From: Diaporthe sp. PMI_573
Lineage: Eukaryota; Ascomycota; Sordariomycetes; Diaporthales; Diaporthaceae
Direction of reading: 5' to 3'
Assembly: GCA_021399435.1 (NCBI GenBank)
Contig: JAJTUP010000010.1
Location: 558,001 to 622,000 of the forward strand
DNA: 64,000 bases
Shown here: positions 11,058 through 21,209 of the stretch, piece after piece
Position numbering within the stretch: the stretch's first letter is position 1
Layout: the number at the start of each line of letters is the position of its first letter
Notes under the pieces: model-generated
What the model was told of the DNA's origin: nothing
The model's input: the letters and a program-made list of their open reading frames with translations, nothing else
Databases searched by the model: none
Program-made: the position numbers and the translations under genes

Positions 11058-12327
11058 ATGAATGAGGGGAAGAATTACCTCGGGCAGATCAAACAGCTTC
11101 TCGACAGGCTGCAGCAGGACGAATTCCAGCAAAAGGACCCAACTCTGGTTGGCTTCACTCCAAGAGCTCCACTGCCGCTGCAGCTCAAGACTGGATCAAC
11201 TGGAGGATTCAGTGGCCCCCACGATATCAAACCCTCGAAAACTATCTTGAAGACCTTGCCTGGACGCGGTATTGGTGTTGTTGCGACACGTCTAATTCCT
11301 TCTGGCAGCATCGTTCTGCAGGAGGATGCCACTCTGACACTGCCAAGCCCTCCAGCCCCCAGAACACTAGAGTCCCTGCTCAATCTTGTGTCTCAATACG
11401 TGGATTGCAGTGCTGAAGTACGACACAGCATACTAAGCCTCCATGCATACAACCGTCCAAAGGATGACAACGACATACGCAGCCTTCTCGCTGCGGACAA
11501 TGGTGACTGCCAGCTCACAGAACAACAAGTCAACCTCATCCTTTGTCTAAATTCGATTTTGACGACAAACAATTTTGACGATACGGCCCCCTCAGCCTGC
11601 TCGCTGTATCTAGAAGCCAGCCGCTTCAACCATTCCTGCGTTCCCAACTGCGACTACGGGCACACGTCCGACGAGAACCGTGCCACCATCACAATCCGCG
11701 CCAGTCGGGAAATTCAGCCAGATGAGGAGATTTGTGTGAGCTACCTGATCAACCACGAGCCCCGCGACAAGCGAATGGCTGAGACGAAGCTCTCCTGGGG
11801 GTTCGAGTGCAACTGTCCAGCATGCGACGTGGCAGATCCTTCAGTGGACACAACAGCACACGAAGAGATGCTGCTGGAATACAGACGACTGAGAAAAGAC
11901 CCATTACTCAAGGCCTATGTGACTCCTGGTCCGAACTCGATGTCTCCCAACGAACTCGATGAGGCGGTTTTTCGGTCGACTCGGCGGGCTCAGATCGCGC
12001 TGGAGCTGGGCGACATCTACGGCACGATGATGCAGTATGTACTTTCCATCCACGCATTCTGTTGTTTATCATTATTGAAATATACCACTAACGTGTTTCT
12101 CATCGCTCTCACATAGCAATATCGTCGCAAGTGGCATTTGTAGGCTCAAATGGCGCTTGTTGTGCCGCGTGGAAGATTTGGAGAGCCAGATTTTGTACTT
12201 GGAGCTGGCGTCCTGGCTGCTGGTTGAGTGCATGCCTCCATCACGTTGGGGCCAAGCAATAATACTGCCATTGGAGGAGACTTTGCGTGAAGCTCGGAAC
12301 ATTGGGAAGTTGAAGGGTATCCTCTGA
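11058..12327 (+). CDS. SET-domain protein (395 aa, two exons)
   Basis: Exon 1 is 11058-12034 and exon 2 is 12117-12327. The 82-bp intron runs from GTATGT to CACATAG with an ACTAAC branch site. The SET core is complete. It has a GRGIGVVATR start (about residue 72), NHSCVPNCDYG (about 193) for the pseudoknot and cofactor site, EEICVSYLINHEPRDKR (about 225), and the post-SET cysteines FECNCPACDV. The spacing resembles SMYD-like or fungal class VI-type SET proteins, but no MYND zinc finger is present. It probably methylates a lysine on an unknown protein, using SAM. It lies about 380 bp upstream of another protein-methyltransferase-like gene on the same strand, although fungal neighbours need not be co-functional. 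The splice replaces the intron's read-through tail, which would otherwise end at 12116. Confidence 0.85.
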
Positions 12328-12711
12328 ATTGCCATGCCGGCGAATTTGTGGTTGGATATGGTTGTGCCTCCTGGTGGGGACAAGCAAGTGTTGCCACGAT
12401 TCAGAGTGCATATGAGCGCAATTGCTGGCAGTGATGATCAAAAGCGGCAGAGTCCACAGAATCACCCCATAGAGTCAAGAAGGATGTCAGTGTTCTTGGT
12501 GGAAGAAACATGGACAAAAAAGCTTCAGGGTGTTTTGGTGAAGCAGCTGGGAATTGTGTTAGTGTAGTGTCAGGGCACGGACCATCAAAACGTCAAAACC
12601 AGCTTAGAAGCCATCCCGACCAATTTTTCTCACCGTGAAATATTTTTTTTTTGACCATCAAAAGAACTTTGTTTCAAATTCACAACCAAAATCACCCAAC
12701 TCACACTGACC
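12328..12711. other. Intergenic region between SET and methyltransferase genes
   Basis: No gene was recognised. It holds the presumed 3' end of the SET gene and the leader of the methyltransferase gene, including a T-rich run near 12645. Confidence 0.5.
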
Positions 12712-13449
12712 ATGGCCGTTCCGAGACCGTCGAAATACATTGTTCCTACGAGCGAAAAGGACAATGTCGCACTTGTTATTTCAGAAGCAAGCTGTGAAGC
12801 CGAGGGCTTGCACCTCGTAACGTGGAGCTCAGCGTTCCTCCTCTCCAAGGAGCTGCACAGGCTGCAGATTGATCGGGCACAGCTCAGGGATCTTGTCACT
12901 GGCTACTCGATTCTCGAGCTCGGCGCCGGCACCGGTCTCACTGGCATCGCTGCCGCCGCCGTTTGGGGCGGGAGTGCCCTGCTGACAGACCTGCCCACCA
13001 TCATCCCGGGTATACAAGTGAACGCGGACCTTAACAGGGAGGCCATCGCAGCATACGGCGGGAGGGTGGCATGCGGCACGCTCGACTGGAACAGCCCGGA
13101 CAGGATTTATGTACATGCAACATCTGGCGAGACGGGACAGACGAAAATGGAGGTTAATAACGAGAGTGCGTTTCCTGTCATTGTCACTGCTGACACGATG
13201 TATACCGAGGACCACCCTCGCCTGGTGAGCCAGACGATTCTGAAATGCCTACGGAAGACGGAAGATGCCCGAGCCGTCGTCATGTATGCGATGCGGATCG
13301 CATATATAGACCATATCAGGGAGTTCTGGGAGCTGATGGAGGCCGGAGGTCTGGTTGCAGTGCAGGAGGGCCGCGCGGAAATCGACCTGAAGGACTGGGA
13401 CGACGAGAAGCTTCACGAGTGGTGCGTGTGGAAGTGGAAGGACCTGTGA
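12712..13449 (+). CDS. Putative protein-lysine methyltransferase (Methyltransf_16 type, 245 aa)
   Basis: A single exon. The glycine-rich SAM-binding motif I is ILELGAGTGLTGI (about residues 67-79). It is followed by LLTDLPTIIPGIQVN (motif II/post-I region) and the VIVTADTMY segment in the position of the D/E-x-x-Y motif of seven-beta-strand lysine methyltransferases. TWSSAFLLSKEL upstream matches the W-x-x-x-x-L lead-in of this family (EFM/METTL21/RRG1-like). The substrate cannot be told from sequence. The length is normal for the family and no disruption is seen. Confidence 0.85.
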   Translation: MAVPRPSKYIVPTSEKDNVALVISEASCEAEGLHLVTWSSAFLLSKELHRLQIDRAQLRDLVTGYSILELGAGTGLTGIAAAAVWGGSALLTDLPTIIPGIQVNADLNREAIAAYGGRVACGTLDWNSPDRIYVHATSGETGQTKMEVNNESAFPVIVTADTMYTEDHPRLVSQTILKCLRKTEDARAVVMYAMRIAYIDHIREFWELMEAGGLVAVQEGRAEIDLKDWDDEKLHEWCVWKWKDL

Positions 13450-13812
13450 AGCTCGACTGAGCGTCTCCTCCGAGTCGAATTGCGTCCTTTTTGTCGAAAT
13501 ATCAAGAAATCGCTGGTCAGACGGCTGCAGGTTCACGAAGCCGCCTGCCGTTCCGAGCCCGAACGTCGTCGGTGCGGAGGAATGCGGGACCGCATTTGCT
13601 CCCGAACTCGGCGGGATCGTCAACGCCGAGTCGGGCGGAAGATGACTTAGCCGGTCCATTCGACCTTCCGGGGCAAGTCCCGACATCGCAATCCAGACAG
13701 CCGTCCTGAGCTGCAGCCATTTCAAAAACTTGGGCAGTACCTACACCTCTTACATTTTGCGTTTCCACCGTCGCTGGAATCGTGGAAAGACCTTTACCTG
13801 GAAAATTCCAAC
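13450..13812. other. Intergenic region, nothing recognised
   Basis: It separates the methyltransferase and oxidoreductase genes on the same strand. GC-rich open frames on both strands (for example 13249-13725, -) lack family resemblance and are treated as chance. Confidence 0.5.
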
Positions 13813-14958
13813 ATGGCTGCATCCTCACAGTCAGTTGTCAAAATAGCCATCATCGGCTCGGGCTTGATAGGTCCGAGGCATGCAAAGGCCGTAATACAAG
13901 ACCCCAGCGCCTCGCTCCACTGCATAGTCGACCCGAGTCCAGCAGCAGCGTCGGTTGCAAACGAGCTTGGGACGACCCATTATTCTTCCATCTCTCTCAT
14001 GCTCGAATCCTCATCTGGCAAGCCCGACGCAGCCATAGTCTGCACGCCCAACAAGACGCACGTCGCCCTCTCGAAAGAGCTTCTCTCGGCGGGCATCCAC
14101 GTGCTGTGCGAGAAGCCTCTGTCCGTCGACATACCGTCCGGCGAGTCCCTCGTGGCACACGCCAGGGCACACCCCAACCTCCATCTACTAGCCGGTCATC
14201 ACAGACGCTTCAATCCATATGTAGTGGCAACCAAACGGATTCTGGAATCCAAGACACATTCGCCCGGGCAGATAACAGCAATCTCCGGTCTTTGGGCACT
14301 ATACAAACCACCATCTTACTTCGACCCGCCAACGGAATGGCGCCGCAGCGGCGAGAGCGGCGGCCCGATCTGGATCAACCTCATCCACGAGATCGATATC
14401 CTGCACTACTTACTGGGCAGCCGGATCGTCCGAGTCGCTGCTTTTGAGACGCCCAACCGCCGCGGCCACGATGCTGAGGAGGGAGGCGCGATCATACTGC
14501 ACTTTGACAATGGGGTGGTCGGGACATTCCTGCTCAGCGATGCTGTCGTGAGCCCACATGCATTCGAGATGGGCACCGGGGAGAATCCTGTGATCCCCAG
14601 GACCGGAAAGGATGTGTATCGGATTCTGGGCACGGAAGGCACGTTAAGCGTGCCTGATTTGCGGCGGACCTTTTATAATGTTGCCGAAGGAAGGGGAAAA
14701 TCGTGGAACAACGAGCTTAGTGAAGTGACTGAGACACTGGAAACCTGGCTGAGCGAGGAAGAGAGGGCCAAGGTACCGTTTGAGTTGCAGGTTGCGCATT
14801 TCGTCAGGGTGATCAGGGGCCATGAGAAACCTGTGTGTAGTGGGGAGGACGGCTTGGCTGCTGTGAGGGTTGCGGAAGCTGTCAGGAAGGCTTTGCGAAC
14901 AGGTCAAGTTGTTGATGTCAAGGGAACAGGTGGGCTGACTGGTCTAGCCCAACTCTAG
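13813..14958 (+). CDS. Gfo/Idh/MocA-family NAD(P)-dependent oxidoreductase (381 aa)
   Basis: The Rossmann start IAIIGSGLIGPRHA (residues 11-24) binds the dinucleotide. CEKPLSVD carries the conserved lysine (K101) that contacts cofactor and substrate, and HHRRFNP (about 139-145) and the INLIHEIDILHYLLG stretch (about 195-210) supply the family's usual active-site histidine and aspartate. Members oxidise or reduce sugars, inositols, quinate-type alcohols and similar polyols, and the substrate here is not deducible. The length is typical, there is no intron, and no signal peptide is present, so it is probably cytosolic. Confidence 0.9.
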   Translation: MAASSQSVVKIAIIGSGLIGPRHAKAVIQDPSASLHCIVDPSPAAASVANELGTTHYSSISLMLESSSGKPDAAIVCTPNKTHVALSKELLSAGIHVLCEKPLSVDIPSGESLVAHARAHPNLHLLAGHHRRFNPYVVATKRILESKTHSPGQITAISGLWALYKPPSYFDPPTEWRRSGESGGPIWINLIHEIDILHYLLGSRIVRVAAFETPNRRGHDAEEGGAIILHFDNGVVGTFLLSDAVVSPHAFEMGTGENPVIPRTGKDVYRILGTEGTLSVPDLRRTFYNVAEGRGKSWNNELSEVTETLETWLSEEERAKVPFELQVAHFVRVIRGHEKPVCSGEDGLAAVRVAEAVRKALRTGQVVDVKGTGGLTGLAQL

Positions 14959-15184
14959 TCTCGAGCTGCTTTACCTGCTCGTGGGAGACTTAAACTATAC
15001 ATCCTGCGGACTTAGAGGATTGAGAGGAGTCGTAATGAAATTGGAAGAATGAAGTCATCTACCAAGGAAGGTGATATCACGATGAAGGAAGATATCACCG
15101 CAGCATGGCAGGAGGGGGTGGTGTTTACTAATTCTACCCGATGCGTATGGTATTTTCCGCCCTACTGCCAGTGGGCATTGGATG

Positions 15185-17404
15185 TTATGTCAGGGCGACA
15201 GTTTGTACTTGACCTTCCTCCTCGAAGATTCGAGCAAGTCTTTCGCATGTCTCATTAAACATGACATCTTTTGGGCTCACCAATATCCCGATCCGTTGGT
15301 AGGTCTTAGTATTCGGGAATCGGTGCAGCACGAGGGCTCTCGCCTGCCCGCCCTCCGTCAATCCAACAAGGGCAAGAACAGCATCAGCCCACACCTCGTC
15401 ATCCCAACCCCTCCATCTTCGGAAGTCCAGCTTGAAGCAGACATTGCCGATCAATTTGCCTGGGGCCCCATTCACCCTTAGCCAGCAACGGTTACCGTGC
15501 ATATAGTTGGAAGGCGCTGGCTTCCAGGTGCAAGCGAGTGTAGAGGCCCGGACAATTATATGTGACCCTGGGGAGACTCGACCGAAGGAATTACCATCTT
15601 GGACATTGATGGAAAAGCGTATTAGCTCCAGGCTCGGGGACACGATAGCCTCGCCATGCAATGGGAATGTGACAGCGGTGAATGACGACGCCCAAGACCA
15701 GGATGGACCAGTATACGGCCAGACGACAAGATCTTCTGGAGGCTGGTCGGTATATTCACTGGTAGAAGCATTCTTGTTGGCCGGAAGTAATGTGTACGAC
15801 TGGTGATATTGAGGTTGGTATTTCGGTTCCCACAGTAAGTCGTGGACAAAAGATGATTGCCACAATCCGCAAATATACTTGTCCTCCGGCCTCGAAGCAT
15901 GGATGCTTTGCGCAATAGCAGCAATACCTGGAAGCTTATCCGTGGCAACCGACAGGCGTAGTCTGGTATACTGCGAGACAATCTGATACCACAACCGGAA
16001 TGAGGTCGGCGAAGCAGACGCGGCAGAGTAGTCTGCGAAATGCTGCTTCGGACCGTAGCACGGGATGCTCGCGACACGTAGGAGCTCTGCTAACCGGTCT
16101 GGCTGCACTTCACTCTCGGTAAAGCAGTCCCACACAAGACTCCCCTTGCCAAAGAATAGGGTCCTGGGTGATACCACGCGTTCCTGAAATGCCCATGCGC
16201 GAGTTAGCAGGGGCGGCCTGTCCCACGGCTCAAACCGTGCTCCATGCACCACGCCCCAGGTCGGATGCACTGGCTCTGAAAACAGAAGAAGCGGGTATCT
16301 TCTTCCTTTCCATATAAATGTCATAAGCAGGTCTGGCATCTCCCAGTGTAACGACGGGCCGAGCCATAAGCCGCCATGGCTATCGTGGGAGTCGACGGCG
16401 GCGAGCGTGATGTGAGCATTGGAGTATACTTGGTGCATGGCGACCGACTCCACCTTCCAGTCCGACTCGTCCTGCTGGATGATGCAAAGAGAGTCGATCC
16501 AGATGTATTCCAACCCTAGCTGCCGGGTGATGATGATGGCGTCTGTGAATGTTTGCGGAATACGCGTCCATGGAATCCCGAGTAGTTGCTGCTCGTAGTT
16601 ATGGGCCGTTGTCTGGCACTCAGGCCAGGACTCCTTGGGTCCCCAACAGTGACTCAAAGCAGCATACCGCGCATGTCGAGGCACCGAGTCCCGGTGGCGT
16701 AGAGAGACACCGTTGGTTTTGGCATCAAGGGGCACGAAAATTAGACGCGTGGGCAGGAAGCCTGTGTAAGAGGCGCCGCATTTGGGGTGGCCAGCAGTGC
16801 ATTCGTCAATGCGACTTTTCGCCCAGGCCATACTCGAATCTCTCGAGCACATCCCGGAGGCTTCCTCGACCGACCGGTAAAGGTCCATAGGTAAGGATGG
16901 CATGCCGACTGGGAGATACTCGTCCCCTTCAGCGTCTTTCAGCACGAACAGCCGACGGACGGGTCTGCCAGGGCCACCAGTACCTCCACCGGACAAGACT
17001 CTGCTGACTGAAAGACCCAAGTCAGTCGTGGTTAAGGACTTCGCCAGAGTGACGAGAGTATCGTTGCCCCACCGCCCCTTCGAGAAGGCCAACACCGCGG
17101 CACAGCACAGGTTACCGCGCCGTGCGGACGCGTCGAGAGACGACCTGGAATAGGGTTTGGTCGACCGTATCCAAGGCACCTCGGCGTTGTCTCGCTGCTC
17201 CTCCGGTTCCTGTGGCCGGTGGAGGAGATTCTGCCATGATCCGTCCCATTCACAGACAGTGCACCAGTTATCCCTAGGGCGTGGCTGGTCATCTGCACGC
17301 CATTCGGCCGCCAGGTCTACATGAGGAGCTGAGCGACCCACTGCCCGTCTCGGACGGAAAGATCCACGCGCGGCCTGAGAAGCAGTGGAAGGCATGAGTA
17401 TCAC
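15185..17404 (-). CDS. HET-domain protein (739 aa)
   Basis: A single long exon. The HET domain lies at about residues 247-410: YAALSHCWG, then RQLGLEYIWIDSLCIIQQD and MHQVYSNAHITLAAVDS, with LLTRAWAFQERVVSPRTL as the downstream conserved block. HET domains drive heterokaryon-incompatibility cell death in filamentous ascomycetes when non-self is sensed, and they resemble TIR domains. The first 45 or so residues are Arg/Ala-rich, followed by a cysteine-containing WCTVCEWDG segment. The protein carries no ankyrin, NACHT or WD repeats, so it is a stand-alone HET protein. The start could also be the second Met (MPSTASQ, four codons in). Unlike the two other HET loci in this window, this one is intact. 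Confidence 0.88.
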   Translation of the reverse strand: MILMPSTASQAARGSFRPRRAVGRSAPHVDLAAEWRADDQPRPRDNWCTVCEWDGSWQNLLHRPQEPEEQRDNAEVPWIRSTKPYSRSSLDASARRGNLCCAAVLAFSKGRWGNDTLVTLAKSLTTTDLGLSVSRVLSGGGTGGPGRPVRRLFVLKDAEGDEYLPVGMPSLPMDLYRSVEEASGMCSRDSSMAWAKSRIDECTAGHPKCGASYTGFLPTRLIFVPLDAKTNGVSLRHRDSVPRHARYAALSHCWGPKESWPECQTTAHNYEQQLLGIPWTRIPQTFTDAIIITRQLGLEYIWIDSLCIIQQDESDWKVESVAMHQVYSNAHITLAAVDSHDSHGGLWLGPSLHWEMPDLLMTFIWKGRRYPLLLFSEPVHPTWGVVHGARFEPWDRPPLLTRAWAFQERVVSPRTLFFGKGSLVWDCFTESEVQPDRLAELLRVASIPCYGPKQHFADYSAASASPTSFRLWYQIVSQYTRLRLSVATDKLPGIAAIAQSIHASRPEDKYICGLWQSSFVHDLLWEPKYQPQYHQSYTLLPANKNASTSEYTDQPPEDLVVWPYTGPSWSWASSFTAVTFPLHGEAIVSPSLELIRFSINVQDGNSFGRVSPGSHIIVRASTLACTWKPAPSNYMHGNRCWLRVNGAPGKLIGNVCFKLDFRRWRGWDDEVWADAVLALVGLTEGGQARALVLHRFPNTKTYQRIGILVSPKDVMFNETCERLARIFEEEGQVQTVALT

Positions 17405-18440
17405 CTTTCACTAGCTTGTAGATGCCGGTAAGAAACATTATTTGTGGAGGTAATGGCGATTGCGATATACTCTCACAACCTGTCGTTGCTTGAAACCATG
17501 CTCACTGTTCCAAGCAGCCTGGGGTCGCGGCGGGGAAAGACTAATGCAAGCGTAGGAGGAATGATTGGTCGACGTTTGTGGATGTTCAACAGTGGAAGAG
17601 TCTATACGAACCAGTGACGCTTCGAAACACCAAGCAATACAACTGCAACCAATGACAGCTCTTCGCTGCCAAGAGCCAACTTGAGAGGCTCAGGAAGCAT
17701 TGACACCCGGTTGGAACGTGAAAATTGGTACTTGGAAATGTATGAGAATAATTGTAGAATATCAAAGGAGACTTTTGTATGTGGCGTCCAAGAGTATCAA
17801 GGCTACTATGCTCGTGAGTCCTTATCTCTACTTGGGGTGTGCGTTGTTGAGGTTGATCGCAAATGAATTGACCGGTAAAGGTCAGTGGCCAGCAGACATA
17901 GCAGTCCTAACGGAGCTACTGATTGTGGAGATATGTCAATACGTTAGCTGGTCATTTCGGACTATGTACGAGTTCATGAAATACAAGCCTTCATTTCTCA
18001 GGACTACGCAGGAGGTACATACTATGCTTGAAGGCGGCTAGTGTTGCAAGGCTCCACAATAAATAATTACTTCAGGGTCTCTTAAAGGTACCTGCCGTCT
18101 TTCACAAACCAGAAATACTGCCGCAATGTGTGCCAATCGAAGTTCGAACAATGTGCAAAATCAGTCAGGACGGTGCTTAAGCGAGTATGCACCGATGGAA
18201 TAATATGGATGCCCTGAACGATCATGACCAACGCCATCCGTGCCTGGCGCAATTATTCACCAGCTAGCCCCGATACCGGCGTCTGTGTCTGTGGCACGCC
18301 AACAGTCCAGTCCTCTAAATATCAAATGTGCCTCAACTTGTCACTCCCTTCAATCTCTTTGTCACATTTGAATCCTCTCATCGGAACTGAGGATAGCCCA
18401 TCCATTCTCTTGTCGCCCACGTTACGAATATTAAGCAAAG
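17405..18440. other. Intergenic region, nothing recognised
   Basis: Divergent region between the HET gene (-) and a methyltransferase gene (+). Open frames at 17681-18041 are overlapping, short and unlike any family that I know. The last 100 bases are C/T-rich, like a fungal promoter and leader. Confidence 0.5.
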
Positions 18441-19331
18441 ATGGCCGCTGCTCAAGAAAAAGCGGTATACACCCACGGCCATCACGCCAGCGTAGTAAAC
18501 AGCCACGCCAGACGCACCGCACAGGATAGCGCCGCCTTCCTCCTACCCCACCTGAAGCCACACCACACCATCCTGGACATTGGCTGCGGCCCGGGCACGA
18601 TCACCGCGGACCTCGCCGAGCTCGTGCCAGAGGGCAGGGTCACCGGAGTAGATGCCGTCGAGGCAGTTCTTGAGCGCGCCCGGGCACACGTGGCAGGTCG
18701 TACCAATATCACGAACTGCACCTTTGAGGTCGCGGATGCCAACGCTCTCCCTTACCCGGACGCCTCATTCGACGTCGTCTTCTGCCACCAAGTCCTCCAG
18801 CATGTCCAGGACCCCGTGGGGATCCTCAGGGAGATGAAGCGTGTCGCCAAGCCGGGTGGTATTGTCGCTGCCCGTGAGGCTGACTACAAGAGCTTCGCGT
18901 GGTTCCCCGAGCCGCAGGGGCTCGATGAGTGGCTAGATGCTTACCGGAAGACGGCTAGGCTTTGTGGGGGACAGCCTGACGCTGGGCGTTATGTCCGACA
19001 GGTAAGGTTCCCCTAGGAGACTTCGTGAAAGATAAATGCTGACTCAGTTTGGTTTCAGTGGGCGAAGCAGGCTGGATGCACGACAGATGAAGAGAACATG
19101 TCGAGTGGGTTCAGCTCTTGGTATTACACTGGAGAGGCTGCCAAGGCTTTTGGCGAGAGCTGGACGGACCGTGCTTTGAAGTCTGATTTCGCAAAGGAGT
19201 TTTTGAGGCATGACCTCGGCTCACAGCAAGATCTGGACAGGATCAGCGCCACCTGGAATCAATGGGCCACTGAGGAGGATAACTTCATCGTGATACCAAA
19301 CGGTGAAATCCTTTACAAACTTCCAGTCTAG
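18441..19331 (+). CDS. SAM-dependent methyltransferase, UbiE-like (277 aa, two exons)
   Basis: Exon 1 is 18441-19001 and exon 2 is 19059-19331. The 57-bp intron is GTAAGG to TTTCAG in phase 0. Class I motifs are clear: ILDIGCGPGTITADLAEL (motif I, about residues 43-60), GVDAVEAVLERA (post-I), DANALPYPDASFDVVFCHQV (motif II, about 97-116) and LREMKRVAKPGGIVAARE (motif III). The C-terminal exon starts WAKQAGC and carries WYYTGEAAKAFGESW. The overall form matches small-molecule methyltransferases of the UbiE/COQ5-like superfamily that are common in fungi. There is no mitochondrial presequence, so it is unlikely to be COQ5 itself. Confidence 0.85.
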
Positions 19332-19769
19332 GTGACTTCGACACGGTGCCAAAATCATGCGCGTGAAGGTACCGCTCAATTCATTATCGGGGCCGATGAC
19401 GGATGCACTGCCTGCTGAAATGCTCCCTCTACAGCTGAACATATCGTGAAACTTTGCGGCTTGGGCTGTGCTGCTAGTCTGCCTGGGCTCGGGCGCTGAG
19501 AGCTCTCATGGATGCATCATCTTCCGACCACAAACGCTAAGAAGTTACACATAAAATTAGAAGCGAAGTTTATGTCGGAGAAGGGGCCGATCAGCAATCC
19601 TCAAAGTTTAACTTCAAGCTAGCAAAACCCTTGGCAAACTCAAAGACGCCATTTCATCCCTTTCTCTCTGCAATTATAACAAGCCGCCGGCTATTCTGTC
19701 TCCAATACGCGTGTTCCCGTCCTGTTCACTTCTGTTCCCCACACTCGTTAACTCTTTACAGCCTTAGCC
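19332..19769. other. Intergenic region upstream of the GH17 gene
   Basis: No gene was recognised. The 150 bases before 19770 are rich in pyrimidine tracts (CTTTCTCTC and similar), which is usual for a well-expressed fungal gene's promoter and leader. Confidence 0.45.
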
Positions 19770-20837
19770 ATGCGTTCTTTCGACGTCGCTCTTCTGGCAT
19801 CGCTTGCCATCTGCTCCAATGGCCAGCAGATGCCAACTGGGCTCCTCGGGTTCAACTCAGGCGCCACGAAGGACAACAATGCCGCCAAAGCCCAGTCGGA
19901 TTTCCAAGACGAGTTCACAACAGCTCAGGACCTCCGAGGATCTCCCGGCCTCTTCAACAGTGTGCGCCTGTACACCATGATCCAGTCTGGCACCGAGACC
20001 GACCCAATCTCGGCTTTTCCTGCAGCCATTGCGACCAACACCTCGATGCTGCTCGGAATATGGTGCTCTGGTACTGAATCAATCCAGAACGAACTGACTG
20101 CGATGCAAAACGCCATCGACCAGTATGGTCAACAATTCGCCGACCTTGTCGTTGCTATTTCGGTAGGGAGTGAGGACCTCTACCGAGCCTCGGAATCCGG
20201 CATACAGAACGAGGCGGGAATAGGACAGGGACCAGACACGATTGTGCAGTTCATCCGCGACGTCCGTGCCGCCATCAATGGCACTATCCTCAGTGACAAG
20301 CCGGTTGGTCACGTCGACTCGTGGAGCGCGCTCGCAAACGACAGCAACAGTGCCGTCATCGAGGCAATCGACTGGATCGGCACCGACGTCTACCCTTACT
20401 ACGAGAGAGACAAGGGCAACGACTTCAGCAACTCCACCACCATCTTCGACTACATCTATGGAACCTCGCTCAACGCTTCTCAAGGCAAGCCGGTCTGGGT
20501 GACTGAGACAGGCTACCCGGCATCGGGCCCGACTTTTGGACAGGCGGTCGCCAGCGTGTCTAACGCCGGTCAGTACTGGCAGGACATCGGGTGTGACAAG
20601 CTCTTTGGAAGAGTCAATACCTGGTGGTATACTCTCAGGGACTCCAATCCTGCAAACAAGGAGAAATTTGCCATCACCGACGACCTCAGCTCGACGGCCA
20701 AGTTCAATCTTACCTGTGCTCCGGGTGGTGCGGCCCCTGCCGCCATCAATCTTGAGTCCAAGGCGCCGTCTCCTTATTCTCACCAGTTACTATTCATCAC
20801 TTCTGCGCTTTTTCTTGGTCTCATGGTCATTTGGTAG
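19770..20837 (+). CDS. GPI-anchored-type GH17 glucan endo-1,3-beta-glucosidase (355 aa)
   Basis: The first 18 or so residues (MRSFDVALLASLAICSNG) form a signal peptide. The TIM-barrel GH17 body follows, with GFNSGAT near the start, VAISVGSEDLYR containing the proton-donor glutamate (E135) and WVTETGYP containing the nucleophile glutamate (E246). DWIGTDVYPYYE precedes the latter, as in the family. The tail has a small-residue stretch (APGGAAPAAIN) and a final hydrophobic segment LLFITSALFLGLMVIW with no charged residues after it. This is the layout of a GPI-attachment signal, so the enzyme is predicted to act in the cell wall or at the outer plasma membrane on beta-1,3-glucan. Several N-x-S/T sites are present. 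No intron and no defect are seen. Confidence 0.92.
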   Translation: MRSFDVALLASLAICSNGQQMPTGLLGFNSGATKDNNAAKAQSDFQDEFTTAQDLRGSPGLFNSVRLYTMIQSGTETDPISAFPAAIATNTSMLLGIWCSGTESIQNELTAMQNAIDQYGQQFADLVVAISVGSEDLYRASESGIQNEAGIGQGPDTIVQFIRDVRAAINGTILSDKPVGHVDSWSALANDSNSAVIEAIDWIGTDVYPYYERDKGNDFSNSTTIFDYIYGTSLNASQGKPVWVTETGYPASGPTFGQAVASVSNAGQYWQDIGCDKLFGRVNTWWYTLRDSNPANKEKFAITDDLSSTAKFNLTCAPGGAAPAAINLESKAPSPYSHQLLFITSALFLGLMVIW

Positions 20838-21209
20838 TCATGAGGCTTGCTTCTGGATGGTTTTGAGGCAGTAGTTGCTTGGAGTCACAATAGCTGTTGA
20901 TCTTAATACCAATGATTGGTTCATTTAATAGTATTTAGTCGTCTGTAATTTCATTTATCATGATGAGACTTCCCACAGAAGCAAGCTGCACTCCGCATTG
21001 GAACTTGCAAGGGCTTCGAGTAGCGGCTTCAATGACATCGCGAAATTAAAAGCAAAGGGGAAGACTGAAATACGGCTTATGGCGTGGGCCAACACTTATG
21101 GCCAGAGGAAAATATGGATCTCGGTCGAAGCCTCCCATGTCATTTCCGTTGACGTGACCAGTCAACCAGTCTGTAACTGTGGGCGTAATGCAGTGAAACT
21201 TTTTGTTAT
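20838..21209. other. Convergent intergenic region
   Basis: It lies between the 3' ends of the GH17 gene (+) and the deaminase gene (-). The open frame at 20998-21213 has no recognisable content. Confidence 0.5.
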
